DNA of 64,000 bases from Hyphomicrobiales bacterium (lineage in GTDB: Bacteria; Pseudomonadota; Alphaproteobacteria; Rhizobiales; HXMU1428-3): NCBI GenBank assembly GCA_021775425.1, contig JAJFHX010000022.1, positions 62,001 through 126,000 of the forward strand. Reading direction: 5' to 3'. Position 1 is the first letter of the stretch. Each line of letters opens with the position of its first letter. Below, piece by piece: positions 1-8,898 of this stretch. Under the pieces are notes generated by a model, which saw nothing but the letters and a program-made list of their open reading frames with translations, had not been told where the DNA came from and ran no database searches. The position numbers were made by a program, and so were the translations under genes.

Positions 1-1
1 T

Positions 2-250
2 CTGGTGCATTTAAGCTTCCCTCAGTCTGAACCAGAACGCTCACTCTGGCTTAAACGTCATCTTGCCTATGGGTTGTTGAACGGAACAGACCCCGTTCAT
101 GCCGAAAGCGCCATGGAGGCCATGCGCAGCAAATTAACAATCCTCTCCCCAGCAGAAGAAGAGCAGGGTTTAGCAAAAGCAGGCTTTGCCAATACCAGCC
201 TGTTCTATGCCGGATTGAGCATAAAGGGCTGGGTAACTTACGCAGAGTAG
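2..250 (+). CDS. C-terminal end of a SAM-dependent methyltransferase (partial)
   Basis: The reading frame is open from the left edge of the window and stops with TAG, so only about the last 82 residues are present. The ending, with LFYAGLSIKGWVTYA, resembles the C-terminal strand pair of class I SAM-dependent methyltransferases of the CmoA/UbiE-like type, whose proteins often end in LFYA...GWVAYA. The SAM-binding glycine motif lies outside the window and cannot be checked. The GTG at position 5 is not a likely start because the visible part is a domain end. A hairpin follows the stop. The substrate cannot be judged. Confidence 0.6.
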   Translation: MVHLSFPQSEPERSLWLKRHLAYGLLNGTDPVHAESAMEAMRSKLTILSPAEEEQGLAKAGFANTSLFYAGLSIKGWVTYAE

Positions 251-305
251 GCACAATACTGATTGAATTTACCGAATTTGCTGAACGAAGCCATGTAAAC
301 GAAAA

Positions 306-341
306 GAGCCGCCACAAACTTCTACAAGTTCATAACGGCTC
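306..341 (+). terminator. Hairpin after the methyltransferase gene
   Basis: Two nested inverted repeats: GAGCCG (306-311) pairs with CGGCTC (336-341), and inside it AACTT (317-321) pairs with AAGTT (326-330). It lies 55 bases past the stop codon at 250 and before the convergent gene ending at 383. Only a short ATTT follows, so it is a weak Rho-independent terminator at best. Confidence 0.4.
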
Positions 342-382
342 ATTTAGGGAAGAAGACCTATATGGTCATTGGTGAAAAAATA

Positions 383-1285
383 TTAAAATACTTTCTCACA
401 AGCTCTTGAAGGGCAGAGGTAAGTTGTCCCGTGGCCAACAGCACCACCAGCACCCACACTGCCAACACCAATGCCGACAGACAAACCCTTAATCCGGAAT
501 GTGCGCTTGTCATACCAGAGCACAAGGCCAACACCGGAACCAACATCAAAATTGCCAATCGCAGCATAGAGTGCCCCGCCAATATTAATCGGCTGGTCAG
601 TGAAAGCGGAAATGACAAGGTCATTGCCAACACCAACAATCACACCACCGAAATAGGTCTTAGAGACATAAAGCGAAGCCCGGTTGTTCCCCTTAACAGC
701 CTGAGCTGCACCAGTTTCACGGCCATAACCTCCGGCAATCGCCGCCGAAGACTGAATACCAACAGTCATAGTTCTAAAGCCAGCCTTATAAATTGCGTTT
801 TGTAAGGCTTGTTGTTGCAGTTCATGAATGGTGCGCTGAATCTCGAGAGGGTTCTTAGATTTCAAAGCGCGCTTTAACCGGCGGATCGTGCTTTTGTTAT
901 TAACTCGTCTGAGTGTGCTGGCAATTTGCCGAATAAGCGGCTTCAGGCGCTGAGCATGTTGCTTAGCATTTTTAAGCAGCTTGCCTTTCACTGATTTTTT
1001 GCCCTTCACACATTTACCAAGTTTCCATTTCAAACCGGACTTGCAGGATTTTCCCTTTTTAACAACAGGGCAGGCGCGTTGGTTCAACCCACCACACGGG
1101 CGGCAATGCTTTCCAACTTTGGTCAGCCAACTTCGGCATACGGGCCCCTTCTTAAAAATAGGGCACGCTTTTTGATTGAGCCCGCCACATGCGGCATAGG
1201 CCGGGGAAGATGAAAAAGTGGAGGTCGATGCAACCAGCAAAAACATTAAAATCTTTGCCTTGAATATGTTTGAAAATGATCTCAT
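383..1285 (-). CDS. Secreted Cys-rich repeat protein with glycine-rich C-terminus, unknown function
   Basis: A 300-residue protein with a clear signal peptide (about residues 1-31, ending SSSPAYA). Two tandem copies of a roughly 31-residue cysteine motif follow (about 33-63 and 64-95), each starting CGGLNQ and followed by ACP and further Cys, then a very basic stretch rich in Lys and Arg (95-150). The C-terminal half (about 165-300) is Gly/Ala/Val rich and has the look of a small beta-rich domain. The paired Cys suggest disulfides, so a periplasmic or outer-surface location is likely. I do not recognise a named family with confidence. It is divergent from the M15 peptidase gene, with 284 bases between them. 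Confidence 0.75.
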   Translation of the reverse strand: MRSFSNIFKAKILMFLLVASTSTFSSSPAYAACGGLNQKACPIFKKGPVCRSWLTKVGKHCRPCGGLNQRACPVVKKGKSCKSGLKWKLGKCVKGKKSVKGKLLKNAKQHAQRLKPLIRQIASTLRRVNNKSTIRRLKRALKSKNPLEIQRTIHELQQQALQNAIYKAGFRTMTVGIQSSAAIAGGYGRETGAAQAVKGNNRASLYVSKTYFGGVIVGVGNDLVISAFTDQPINIGGALYAAIGNFDVGSGVGLVLWYDKRTFRIKGLSVGIGVGSVGAGGAVGHGTTYLCPSRACEKVF

Positions 1286-1569
1286 AGCTCTGTTCCTTAT
1301 GTAATACGCAGTACAGAACTAGGCGTCAGTTCATGAACAGTAAATGAATGTTTTCCTGTTCTACGAAACATGAACCAGCTTTAATGTTTTGGTGCCTGTC
1401 TGTTCTTAAAGCATTAAAAATATGTAATAAATTTCTATCGGATCGATGTTTGATCAGTGATATGATCATACGAAACACAAGCTGGGTTATGTGCGATTTA
1501 TCATGCTTTGAAAATTTGATGTTGTGATGTGAAATCGTGATCAATGCAGTAATTACAAAAGAGGGATAA

Positions 1570-2355
1570 ATGAGAAAGAGTATTTTCATCGTTGCTGCGC
1601 TGATCTCATTTGCAATGAGCACAAACACAAAAGCGGATGGTCAGTTACCAGCCAAACTCGAAATTCTCAAAAAACATTACGCTGAACACATAACCGCCAT
1701 TGAGGATAATTTTATTATTTTCAAAGACGGTAAAAAAATCAGGATTGACGACGGTATAAAGAAAGACCATCAGCAAAAATTAAAGCAGGCTGATATTGAA
1801 GATATGCTTTCCCAGAATTATCCGGTGGGGAAATGTAACGATGGCAAAATGACGAAAGATAATGACCCCGGCCGTATTAGAAACGATGAATTCTTTCGGC
1901 AGGTTTTCGCAAGCACAAAGTCACAGGCAGAGAAACACCTGAAGACTATTGACTGGTTCGGTGAAAAGCTGAAAGTCACCAGCAACAATAACGCCCACAT
2001 GGCACTGATAAAAGTCAGAGAAGAATTAGCCCGCTACAAAAACCTGAGAAAATACCTCACCCCCTCAGCTGGCACATTTAACTGGAGAAATATCGCCGGC
2101 ACAAAAAGATTAAGCGTACACAGCTTTGCCGCAGCAATTGATATTAACGTGAAATATGCTGCTTATTGGCGCTGGGCAGGTGGAAAGCCAGGTCAGGTAA
2201 AGCCCTTTGGCAATAAAATCCCCAAAAAAATAATTGAAATTTTTGAAAAGCACGGCTTCATTTGGGGCGGCAAATGGTATCATTATGACACCATGCATTT
2301 TGAATACCGACCAGCACTGATCGAAATCGGCAAACAGTTTAAAACAAATTGCTGA
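1570..2355 (+). CDS. Exported M15-family peptidase (D-alanyl-D-alanine carboxypeptidase, VanY-like)
   Basis: A 261-residue protein with an N-terminal signal peptide (about 1-22). The C-terminal third carries the zinc-site pattern of M15 peptidases: HSFAAAIDIN with His184 and Asp191 (the HxxxxxxD arrangement), and a second zinc histidine near residue 243 in DTMHFEYRP, preceded by WGGKWYHYD. M15 enzymes cleave D-Ala-D-Ala or L-Ala-D-Glu bonds in peptidoglycan, so a periplasmic role in wall turnover is expected. The middle part (35-150) is Lys-rich and not recognised. GAGGGA ahead of the ATG supports the start. Exact substrate is unknown. Confidence 0.85.
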   Translation: MRKSIFIVAALISFAMSTNTKADGQLPAKLEILKKHYAEHITAIEDNFIIFKDGKKIRIDDGIKKDHQQKLKQADIEDMLSQNYPVGKCNDGKMTKDNDPGRIRNDEFFRQVFASTKSQAEKHLKTIDWFGEKLKVTSNNNAHMALIKVREELARYKNLRKYLTPSAGTFNWRNIAGTKRLSVHSFAAAIDINVKYAAYWRWAGGKPGQVKPFGNKIPKKIIEIFEKHGFIWGGKWYHYDTMHFEYRPALIEIGKQFKTNC

Positions 2356-2399
2356 AAACAGCATTGCCCGCGGGACTTATTTATTTTAGAAAACCCACC

Positions 2400-3635
2400 T
2401 CAAAAACAACCAAGCACCCGCTCCCGCTTCAATAGAGCTTTTACGGCAGCCCGGTTCTTTTTAGACATCACCCTGTGCGCCTGTTTCGCATTCCTGAAAC
2501 AACCATTATTACTAAAATAATTTATCCCCCGAGGCGTGGAAAAACAGTATTTATGGTTTCGCCAGATCGTGTTTCGCGCAACCCACAGTTTCTCACACGT
2601 GCTTGCCTCACTATCCTGCCCGCGGCTACGCAGATTAGGCGTACTTAATGTCGCCTGTGTTTGTTTCAGTTTACTGATTTTCAGTTCAGCAACGCTGGCA
2701 AAAATTCCGTCAGGATATTTCCCAAGGTAAAATTCAAAATCACTGATTTTGGAAGAATCTTTAACAGTCTCCCACAAAATATGTTCCTGGTTCATGGCAG
2801 GTTTTTTAAAAGTCTCTATAGCAACTTCTTTGCCATCAGGTAGCAGATAAAAATTACCCCTGACCTGATCATAAAAGGCAGGAAACTGCTTGTGCCTGTC
2901 AGCAGTTGTCAGAGCTAATTGTTCAACTTCAATCTGCAGTCTTTTTGCCATTTGCACATGCGACAGCCCTGGGGTTTTTAACAAAGGCAGTAGTTTACGC
3001 GTAAAAACTGAATTCGGGTTATCGTCTTCATCACTCAAACGATCAAGGGCTTGCTGTCCAAGGCCAGCTGAATACATCACAAACGCATTATGTGGCGGTG
3101 TCGTATGCTGACCAAGGCCAACAGAGCGGCCAATACTGCGCGTCCCCTGTTTTGGAAATGGATTATTACGGCAGGCATCAATGATCAGAATGCTAACCTT
3201 GGCACCTTTCTCCTGCAACAGAGTGATGATTTCGTTTTCTGAAAAAGCCTCTTTTTTTATGGAGTGTTCCTGCCCGGGTTTGATCGCTGGAATATCTGTC
3301 GGTAATAGATAATTCTGCCCTTTAACTGAAATGCCATGGCCGGCAAAGAAAAACAAAACCTCATCGCCCGGCTTCATCACCCGGCCAATTTCGGTAAGTC
3401 CGTCATTGATATGAGAGCGACTGGCATTATTCTTCTGGATAACCTGAAAGCCAAGCTCTTCCACCACAGCCGCAACTGCTTTCGCATCATTAACTGCCTT
3501 TAACAGCGGATCAACATTGATATACGCATCATTGCCAATCACCAGAGCCAGTCTTTTAGCCCACGCATCTGAACCGGAAATGCTCGCAAAGCAAATGGTA
3601 AAGAAAAAAATGGCCAGGGATTTCCTGAAAAACAT
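2400..3635 (-). CDS. Exported caspase-like (metacaspase, peptidase C14) protein
   Basis: A 411-residue protein with a signal peptide (about 1-26, ...SGSDAWA). The domain begins with KRLALVIGNDAY, typical of bacterial caspase-like proteins. The catalytic dyad is visible: His100 in FFFAGHG and Cys155 in IIDACRNNPF. The C-terminal 150 residues contain several Cys and a region ending in basic residues; they lack a recognised domain. The upstream in-frame GTG encodes the ribosome site (GTGGAGTTAACC), so the ATG at 3635 is preferred. Family members cleave after Arg/Lys or act in stress and effector systems; the substrate here is unknown. It converges with the M15 peptidase gene. Confidence 0.88.
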   Translation of the reverse strand: MFFRKSLAIFFFTICFASISGSDAWAKRLALVIGNDAYINVDPLLKAVNDAKAVAAVVEELGFQVIQKNNASRSHINDGLTEIGRVMKPGDEVLFFFAGHGISVKGQNYLLPTDIPAIKPGQEHSIKKEAFSENEIITLLQEKGAKVSILIIDACRNNPFPKQGTRSIGRSVGLGQHTTPPHNAFVMYSAGLGQQALDRLSDEDDNPNSVFTRKLLPLLKTPGLSHVQMAKRLQIEVEQLALTTADRHKQFPAFYDQVRGNFYLLPDGKEVAIETFKKPAMNQEHILWETVKDSSKISDFEFYLGKYPDGIFASVAELKISKLKQTQATLSTPNLRSRGQDSEASTCEKLWVARNTIWRNHKYCFSTPRGINYFSNNGCFRNAKQAHRVMSKKNRAAVKALLKRERVLGCF

Positions 3636-3844
3636 GGTTAACTCCACTTACGCTATAATTATGAAATATATAAACAAAAACGAGAGGTTAGGTAAACAAA
3701 CGTTTTGTTAAACATCTGCAATGATTAATGGAATTGAAGATGAGCAAAATCGTTCGCGCTAACTTAACGTCTGTGTCTGTTAAGTCTTTTAAAGCAATCG
3801 CTTTAATATTTTGTAATCCTGCAACTCCGCCAGAACGGCATCGC

Positions 3845-4306
3845 TCAAAGCATATTCACAGCATAACCAGACCATGGCCTGACAGTTCTTAATACAAGAC
3901 TTGAATGGATTTTCGTAACACCCGGCAACTGGGCAATACAATCCCGGTGGATGCGTTCATAATCAGCCGTGCTTTTCGCCGCGACCTTTAAAATATAGTC
4001 AGATTGCCCAGTCATCAGATGACATTCTAAAATTTCAGGAACACGTGAAATGGCAGCCTCAAACTCGGTCATGATGGCCTGGCTTTGTGATGAAAGGCTG
4101 ACCTCAACAAAAAACTCAATTAAATAACCAATTTTTTTGCCATTCACCCGGGCAACATAACCTTCTAAGACACCGCTCTCCTCAAGCAGCTTGATCCTCC
4201 TGTGACAAGCAGAAGGTGAAAGAGCCACTTTTTCAGCCAGATCAGCAATCGGTTGCCGGCAATCTTCCTGTAAAGCGACTAAGATACGACGGTCCACCTG
4301 ATCCAT
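3845..4306 (-). CDS. Lrp/AsnC-family regulator, probable regulator of ald
   Basis: A 153-residue protein of the usual Lrp length. An N-terminal winged HTH (about 1-60; begins MDQVDRRILVALQ, with the recognition segment around LSPSACHRRIKLLEESG) is followed by the RAM ligand-binding domain (about 70-145; ECHLMTGQSDYILKVAA is typical). It is divergent from alanine dehydrogenase, the classic arrangement for an AldR/Lrp-type activator responding to alanine. The intergenic space holds nested inverted repeats that fit an Lrp operator. The role in ald control is inferred from context. Confidence 0.92.
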   Translation of the reverse strand: MDQVDRRILVALQEDCRQPIADLAEKVALSPSACHRRIKLLEESGVLEGYVARVNGKKIGYLIEFFVEVSLSSQSQAIMTEFEAAISRVPEILECHLMTGQSDYILKVAAKSTADYERIHRDCIAQLPGVTKIHSSLVLRTVRPWSGYAVNML

Positions 4307-4360
4307 GAACTAAGCTCCATTCTGAAAATCGCCTGAATCTTAGAATAATTTACAGATAAT

Positions 4361-4406
4361 GTGAAATTTAACTGCAAAATATGGAACATTTCCATCGAGA
4401 TTTCAC
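4361..4406. promoter_or_regulatory. Nested inverted repeats between lrp and ald (candidate Lrp operator)
   Basis: An outer repeat, GTGAAATTT (4361-4369) against AGATTTCAC (4398-4406), matches at 8 of 9 positions. It encloses an exact inner repeat, ATGGAA (4381-4386) against TTCCAT (4390-4395). The element sits between the two divergent start codons, 38 bases before ald. Lrp-family proteins bind multiple degenerate palindromes, so this is the likely binding region. Function is inferred. Confidence 0.6.
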
Positions 4407-4444
4407 TTATAAGCACACACCCAATAAATTAATGGAGAGATAAA

Positions 4445-5617
4445 GTGCTGATAGGCGTTCCAAAGGAAATCAAAAACCATGAATATCGCGTCGGGCTGAC
4501 ACCTGAAAGTGTAGCCGAAGTCGTTCAAAATGGTCATGAAGTGATTGTGCAGGAAAATGCCGGTATTGGCATTGGTGCTGATGACGAAGCATATAGGGCA
4601 GTCGGCGCAGAAATTTTAACGACTGCGGAAGAGATTTTTGCCAAAGCTGAAATGATCGTCAAGGTCAAAGAACCCCAGCCGGAAGAAAGAAAACTGCTAC
4701 GACCCCGTCAGATCCTCTTTACCTATCTCCATCTCGCTCCAGACCCTGAACAAACCAGAGACCTGATTGAATCTGGCGCAACCTGCATTGCCTATGAAAC
4801 CGTGACCAACAGTCAGGGGGAGCTGCCATTGTTAAAACCAATGAGCCAGGTCGCCGGGCGTCTTTCCATTCAGGCGGGGGCAACAGCCCTTGAAAAAGCC
4901 CATGGTGGCCTTGGCGTCTTACTCGGCGGTGTGCCGGGTGTAGAGCCAGCAAAAGTCGTGATCATTGGCGGCGGTGTGGTTGGGTTCAATGCCGCTCAAA
5001 TGGCTGTCGGCATGCAGGCTGATGTAACTATACTTGATCGAGACACGGCAAGGTTAGAACAGCTTTCCAACCATTTTGGTGCGGCAGCAATAGTCCTCTA
5101 CTCTTCAAAAGCAATACTGGAAAGTAAGGTCGCAACTGCTGATCTTGTTATTGGCGCTGTGCTCATCCCCGGAACTGAAGCGCCAAAAATCGTCACCAGA
5201 GAAATGCTTTCCACTATGAAACAGGGTTCTGTTCTGGTTGATGTCGCGATTGATCAGGGTGGCTGTTTTGAAACGTCGAAACCAACAACCCATGATAACC
5301 CAACATATATTGTCGATGGTATCGTTCATTATTGCGTTGCCAACATGCCAGGCAGTGTCGCCAGAACATCAACATATGCCTTAAATAATGTGACATTGAA
5401 ACACGTTCTGGCCATTGCCAATAAAGGGTGTAAGCAGGCTCTTCTTGATGATCCTCATCTTAAAAACGGATTAAATATCTGCCGCGGCAAAGTCACCTGC
5501 GCACCAGTAGCCTATGGTCAGGGCTATACCCATATGCCAGCCGAACTGGCCATCTCTGCCAAAGCCGGGTCATCAGGTAAGAAATCGGATCTATCAGAAG
5601 AGATCATGCTTTCTTAG
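4445..5617 (+). CDS. ald: Alanine dehydrogenase
   Basis: A 390-residue protein starting at GTG with GGAGAG 6 bases upstream; the start sequence [19 protein letters not shown] is the family signature. The substrate-side domain forms residues 1-130 and the last third; the Rossmann NAD site is near residues 173-200 ([13 protein letters not shown], then the acidic residue in ILDRD). It reversibly deaminates L-alanine to pyruvate and ammonia with NAD. It is slightly longer than the usual 360-375 residues, with a polar tail. The divergent Lrp gene and the strong terminator behind it make this a single-gene unit for alanine use. Confidence 0.96.
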   Translation: MLIGVPKEIKNHEYRVGLTPESVAEVVQNGHEVIVQENAGIGIGADDEAYRAVGAEILTTAEEIFAKAEMIVKVKEPQPEERKLLRPRQILFTYLHLAPDPEQTRDLIESGATCIAYETVTNSQGELPLLKPMSQVAGRLSIQAGATALEKAHGGLGVLLGGVPGVEPAKVVIIGGGVVGFNAAQMAVGMQADVTILDRDTARLEQLSNHFGAAAIVLYSSKAILESKVATADLVIGAVLIPGTEAPKIVTREMLSTMKQGSVLVDVAIDQGGCFETSKPTTHDNPTYIVDGIVHYCVANMPGSVARTSTYALNNVTLKHVLAIANKGCKQALLDDPHLKNGLNICRGKVTCAPVAYGQGYTHMPAELAISAKAGSSGKKSDLSEEIMLS

Positions 5618-5659
5618 ATAAAAAGCATCAGATCTTTTATATAGAAATGAACTACAATA

Positions 5660-5697
5660 CCTCCGGAATATTGAGACTGATATTCCGGAGGTTTTTT
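5660..5697 (+). terminator. Rho-independent terminator of ald
   Basis: A perfect 11-base stem, CCTCCGGAATA (5660-5670) with TATTCCGGAGG (5681-5691), a 10-base loop, and six T (5692-5697). Textbook form. It stops transcripts of ald before the convergent DM13 gene. Confidence 0.93.
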
Positions 5698-5707
5698 GAT
5701 TTGCTGG

Positions 5708-6175
5708 CTATTTGTATTTCGCCGCCGTTATAAACTCGCCAAACGCCTCACACCAGACAAGCACAGTAGTATATTGGTTGATGTCAATCTCGGGAGGGAT
5801 ATCAACCAGAAACCCGTCAAACGTTTTGACGGGGCCAACGAGTTGCGCTGTGTCTTTTTGTTTTAAAAACTGCGCTTCGTCTTCAGCAAATTCTTTCAGC
5901 AGATAAACCCTGTAATCAGGCCCAGGTGCAAGCTTACCTTCATGCACAATTTTGCGCGGTGTTAAACTGACAGGACCTTCCCCCCAGTGAAGAAAGTCAT
6001 TGCCTTTCAGCCCGCGATTGAACTCAGTTTTAAATATAGCCGCCCCGGCAGTTTGTGCCAGCATGGCTTTGTCAGGCCCGGGCGGGGCGGTAAGGATAGG
6101 CAGCAGATAAATCCCCAAAGCAAAGCCAGCTGCCAGCATAAATAAATGGCTGCCTGTAAAAAATAACCAACGCAT
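5708..6175 (-). CDS. Membrane-anchored DM13-domain protein
   Basis: A 155-residue protein with one N-terminal membrane segment (about 4-28) acting as signal anchor, then a DM13-like domain (about 50-152). The domain shows GEGPVSLTPRKIVHEG, the ...FDGFLVDIPPEIDINQYTTVLVWCEAFGEF run, and the single conserved cysteine in VWCEAF. DM13 domains are proposed to take part in electron transfer or cell-surface redox chemistry. The ATG at 6175 is preceded by GGGGAG at 7 bases and is preferred over the in-frame TTG at 6190, which contains that ribosome site. It lies alone between ald and the mocR gene. Confidence 0.85.
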   Translation of the reverse strand: MRWLFFTGSHLFMLAAGFALGIYLLPILTAPPGPDKAMLAQTAGAAIFKTEFNRGLKGNDFLHWGEGPVSLTPRKIVHEGKLAPGPDYRVYLLKEFAEDEAQFLKQKDTAQLVGPVKTFDGFLVDIPPEIDINQYTTVLVWCEAFGEFITAAKYK

Positions 6176-6259
6176 CACTGATCTCCCCAATCGAACGATA
6201 TATCAAATGTGATCATCTGCAGTTTAATATATTTATAGACAGGAACAAAATTATTTTAG

Positions 6260-7675
6260 TCACCCCTTAGCACTTCTTTCCATCGTCTGTTCCAGAACAG
6301 AGAGAACAACAGGCCCCTGCATTTGCGCCGCATTAAATCTCATATAGCCATGCGCCGTCTGTGAAAGGCTGAACGCATTACCTGGCGCCAGTACAACACC
6401 CTCTTTAATGGCAAGCCGGGCAACATCGCCAGCGTCAAGCCCTCCTGGTAATTTACACCAGAGGAACATACCGGCGCTAGGTTCAATCCACGGCGTCAGT
6501 CCGAGTGATTTAAGCATACCGGTTGCTTTTTCCATTTGAATGGAAAGCTCGTTACGAAGTGTGCTTGCGTGTCTGCGATAAGCACCATCTTTCAGTAACT
6601 GCAAAACAAGTTCAGAAGAAAAAGCACCGCCCCCAAATGATGTCGCCAGTTTCAGGTCGACGATTTCTTCTATCCAGTCTTGCCGTGCGGCAATAAACCC
6701 ACACCGAACAGAAGCCGAAAGTGTTTTTGAAAAACTGCCAATGTGTAAAACCCGCTCAAGCCCGTCAAACGCGGCAAGGCGCGGCGCAGGCTCATGTTCA
6801 AAATCAGCAAATATATCATCCTCGATAATCAGCATGTCATATTGCTCGGCAAGTTTTAACACACGGTGAGCAACAGCAGGAGAAAGCGTTGCCCCGGTCG
6901 GGTTATGCAAAGCAGAATTGGTGATATAAAGCCGGGGGTTATGCTGTTTCAACACCTGCTCAAATTGCTCGATATCAGGCCCTGTTCTGGTATAGGGAAC
7001 ACTGACAACATTGACACGGTGCGCCCTCAACAGGGCGTGGAAATTAAAATAACAGGGGTCATCAAGAAGCACAGTCTCTTCCGGCTCGATAAGAAAACGG
7101 CACAACAGATCAATCGCTTGTGTGCCCGATGAGGTCAGCAGGATTTGTTGTGATGAAGCTTCAATCCCCCGGTCTGCAAGGCGGCGGGATAACAATTCGC
7201 GCAATGCGGGCAAACCATGCGGCGTGCTATAATCAATCAGGTTAGCTTTACCAGCTCTGGCAAGTGATCGGAGCGCTTTTTGTATCTCAGCTTCCGGCAT
7301 TAAGGACGATGGCAGCCAGCCGCATCCCGGTTTTAACAATTCAGGACCGGCCAAAAGAGATTGCCGCGTCATCCAGATCGGGTCGACTTCCCGCTCAAGC
7401 TGTGGGCCGGTTTCGGCAAGTGAAAATGGCGGCATATGTCCGGCCACATAAAAACCAGAACCCCGACGGGATATGATTAGCCCTTCCGCAACCAGTCGCT
7501 CATAGGCTTCGACCACCGTTGATTTAGAAACCTGCATGCGCTTCGCCAGATCACGAATGGAAGGCAGTTTTGCCCCCGGCCCCGTCTGGCGTGACGAAAT
7601 CAGTTTGCCAATAGAGGACATCACCTGTTCAACCAGTGGAATATCAGCGTCTCTGTCTATTTCATGAATGTTCAT
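6260..7675 (-). CDS. MocR/PdxR-type regulator (GntR HTH plus aminotransferase domain)
   Basis: A 471-residue protein, the normal MocR length. Residues 12-78 form a GntR winged helix (LPSIRDLAKRMQVSKSTVV, then GLIISRRGSGFYV). Residues 110-465 form a fold-type I aminotransferase domain with the PLP lysine K317 in GSFSKTLSASVR and the NPTG motif near 258. Such proteins use PLP, sometimes with an amino compound, to switch DNA binding. It is divergent from an EamA-type exporter with 131 bases between them, a common pairing in which MocR controls the transporter. The effector is unknown. Confidence 0.94.
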   Translation of the reverse strand: MNIHEIDRDADIPLVEQVMSSIGKLISSRQTGPGAKLPSIRDLAKRMQVSKSTVVEAYERLVAEGLIISRRGSGFYVAGHMPPFSLAETGPQLEREVDPIWMTRQSLLAGPELLKPGCGWLPSSLMPEAEIQKALRSLARAGKANLIDYSTPHGLPALRELLSRRLADRGIEASSQQILLTSSGTQAIDLLCRFLIEPEETVLLDDPCYFNFHALLRAHRVNVVSVPYTRTGPDIEQFEQVLKQHNPRLYITNSALHNPTGATLSPAVAHRVLKLAEQYDMLIIEDDIFADFEHEPAPRLAAFDGLERVLHIGSFSKTLSASVRCGFIAARQDWIEEIVDLKLATSFGGGAFSSELVLQLLKDGAYRRHASTLRNELSIQMEKATGMLKSLGLTPWIEPSAGMFLWCKLPGGLDAGDVARLAIKEGVVLAPGNAFSLSQTAHGYMRFNAAQMQGPVVLSVLEQTMERSAKG

Positions 7676-7806
7676 CTGTACTGCTCAATGCACCATTACA
7701 GTCATTAAGAATTGTACTGGAGTGTATCTTGAAAAACAAGCGCAACAATTTAGTCTCATCCATTCAATAGTTTTGAAAATATCTATGAAAAGCGAAAGGA
7801 TGGTCA

Positions 7807-8739
7807 ATGGATAAGGTCAGCAAAGGATGGATATACGGGTTTATCGGTGTTGCTATTTTTAGCGCCTCTCTGCCGGCCACGCGCATAGCCGTGGCAGATT
7901 TCTCCCCGCTGTTTCTGACCAATGCGCGGGCGGCGATTGCCGGGCTGCTGGCGCTGGGTCTGTTGATCGTTTTGCCTCAGCCACGGCCAGATAAAAGTGA
8001 TCTCAAATCTTTGCTCATCGTCGCCATTGGCGTCGTTGTCGGCTTCCCATTGTTAACAGCACTGGCTCTGCAGCACATCACATCAGCGCATTCCATTGTC
8101 TTTATTGGCTTGTTACCCCTCACCACTGCCATCTTCGGTGTGCTTCGGGGGGATGACAACCCCCGCCTGTTATTCTGGTTGTTTTCGATTGTCGGCGGTA
8201 TTCTGGTCGCAGGCTATGCCCTGACACAAGACCACACAGCGAACTGGACCGGTGATCTGTTGATGTTCGCAGCCATCATTGTCTGTGGCTGGGGCTATGC
8301 AGAAGGGGGCAAACTATCAAGAAAACTTGGCGGCTGGCAGGTGATATCCTGGGCTCTGGTTCTCTCTCTCCCTTTAATGGCCCCGCTGACATTTTTCACC
8401 ATGCCAGAAAATTTTGTCGGCGTTAGTCTCAACGCATGGCTGGCCCTGGCTTATGTTTCACTGTTCAGTATGTTGATCGGCTTTGTCTTCTGGTACCGGG
8501 GGCTGGCAGAAGGCGGCATCACAAGCGTCAGCCAGCTCCAGTTGCTGCAACCTTTCATGGGCTTTGTTCTGGCAGCGACCTTACTAGGCGAAGAAATAAG
8601 CTGGTCAATGGCGGCAGTAAGCCTTGCTGTTGTGGCGTGCGTTGCCAGCGCAAGGAAAGTTTCAGGGGTGAAGCCTCCACCCACAGAAACAAAAGCATCC
8701 AGCGCAGCTGTTCACTCAGTCAATCAGCAGAGTCTATGA
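7807..8739 (+). CDS. EamA/DMT-family transporter
   Basis: A 310-residue protein with about ten hydrophobic segments in two EamA halves (about 5-140 and 150-285), the usual drug/metabolite transporter layout. FSASLPATRIAV near the start and the QLLQPFMGFVLAATLLGEEIS segment in the last third fit the family, with a polar tail. Transporters of this type export amino acids, metabolites or purines. The divergent MocR regulator suggests a PLP-linked or amino acid-like substrate. GAAAGG precedes the ATG at 7807. Confidence 0.92.
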   Translation: MDKVSKGWIYGFIGVAIFSASLPATRIAVADFSPLFLTNARAAIAGLLALGLLIVLPQPRPDKSDLKSLLIVAIGVVVGFPLLTALALQHITSAHSIVFIGLLPLTTAIFGVLRGDDNPRLLFWLFSIVGGILVAGYALTQDHTANWTGDLLMFAAIIVCGWGYAEGGKLSRKLGGWQVISWALVLSLPLMAPLTFFTMPENFVGVSLNAWLALAYVSLFSMLIGFVFWYRGLAEGGITSVSQLQLLQPFMGFVLAATLLGEEISWSMAAVSLAVVACVASARKVSGVKPPPTETKASSAAVHSVNQQSL

Positions 8740-8811
8740 TGCGAGACGCAGAAATAAAATGCGCCGCTTTAGCACATCACGAATTGTTTAACTGATAGTT
8801 TGAGCATGCAA

Positions 8812-8840
8812 TTGACAAAATAGGATGATTGACCTAATTA
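8812..8840 (+). promoter_or_regulatory. Candidate promoter of tetR-yciI
   Basis: A consensus -35 box TTGACA (8812-8817) is followed after 17 bases by TAATTA (8835-8840), a weak -10. The -10 and the likely start site lie inside the palindrome at 8821-8856, so a bound repressor would block it. Assigned by eye. Confidence 0.5.
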
Positions 8841-8856
8841 TAGGTCAATCGTCCTA
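8821..8856. promoter_or_regulatory. Palindromic operator ahead of tetR
   Basis: TAGGATGATTGACCTA (8821-8836) and TAGGTCAATCGTCCTA (8841-8856) are reverse complements except for one base, separated by ATTA. Such a long palindrome directly upstream of a TetR-family gene and over its promoter is the expected autoregulatory site; the length would fit two dimers. Confidence 0.85.
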
Positions 8857-8898
8857 ATGCGAGCGGTTCGTCAATTGTGAATATGTTTGGAGACCAGA

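Noticed and set aside
358-639. Minus-strand reading frame overlapping the end of the Cys-rich protein gene
   Set aside because: It lies in another frame of the same strand inside a gene with a signal peptide and repeats; no ribosome site and no family pattern.
431-805. Plus-strand frame of 124 codons opposite the Cys-rich protein gene
   Set aside because: Antisense shadow with low-complexity Thr/Asn/Ser composition and no ribosome site.
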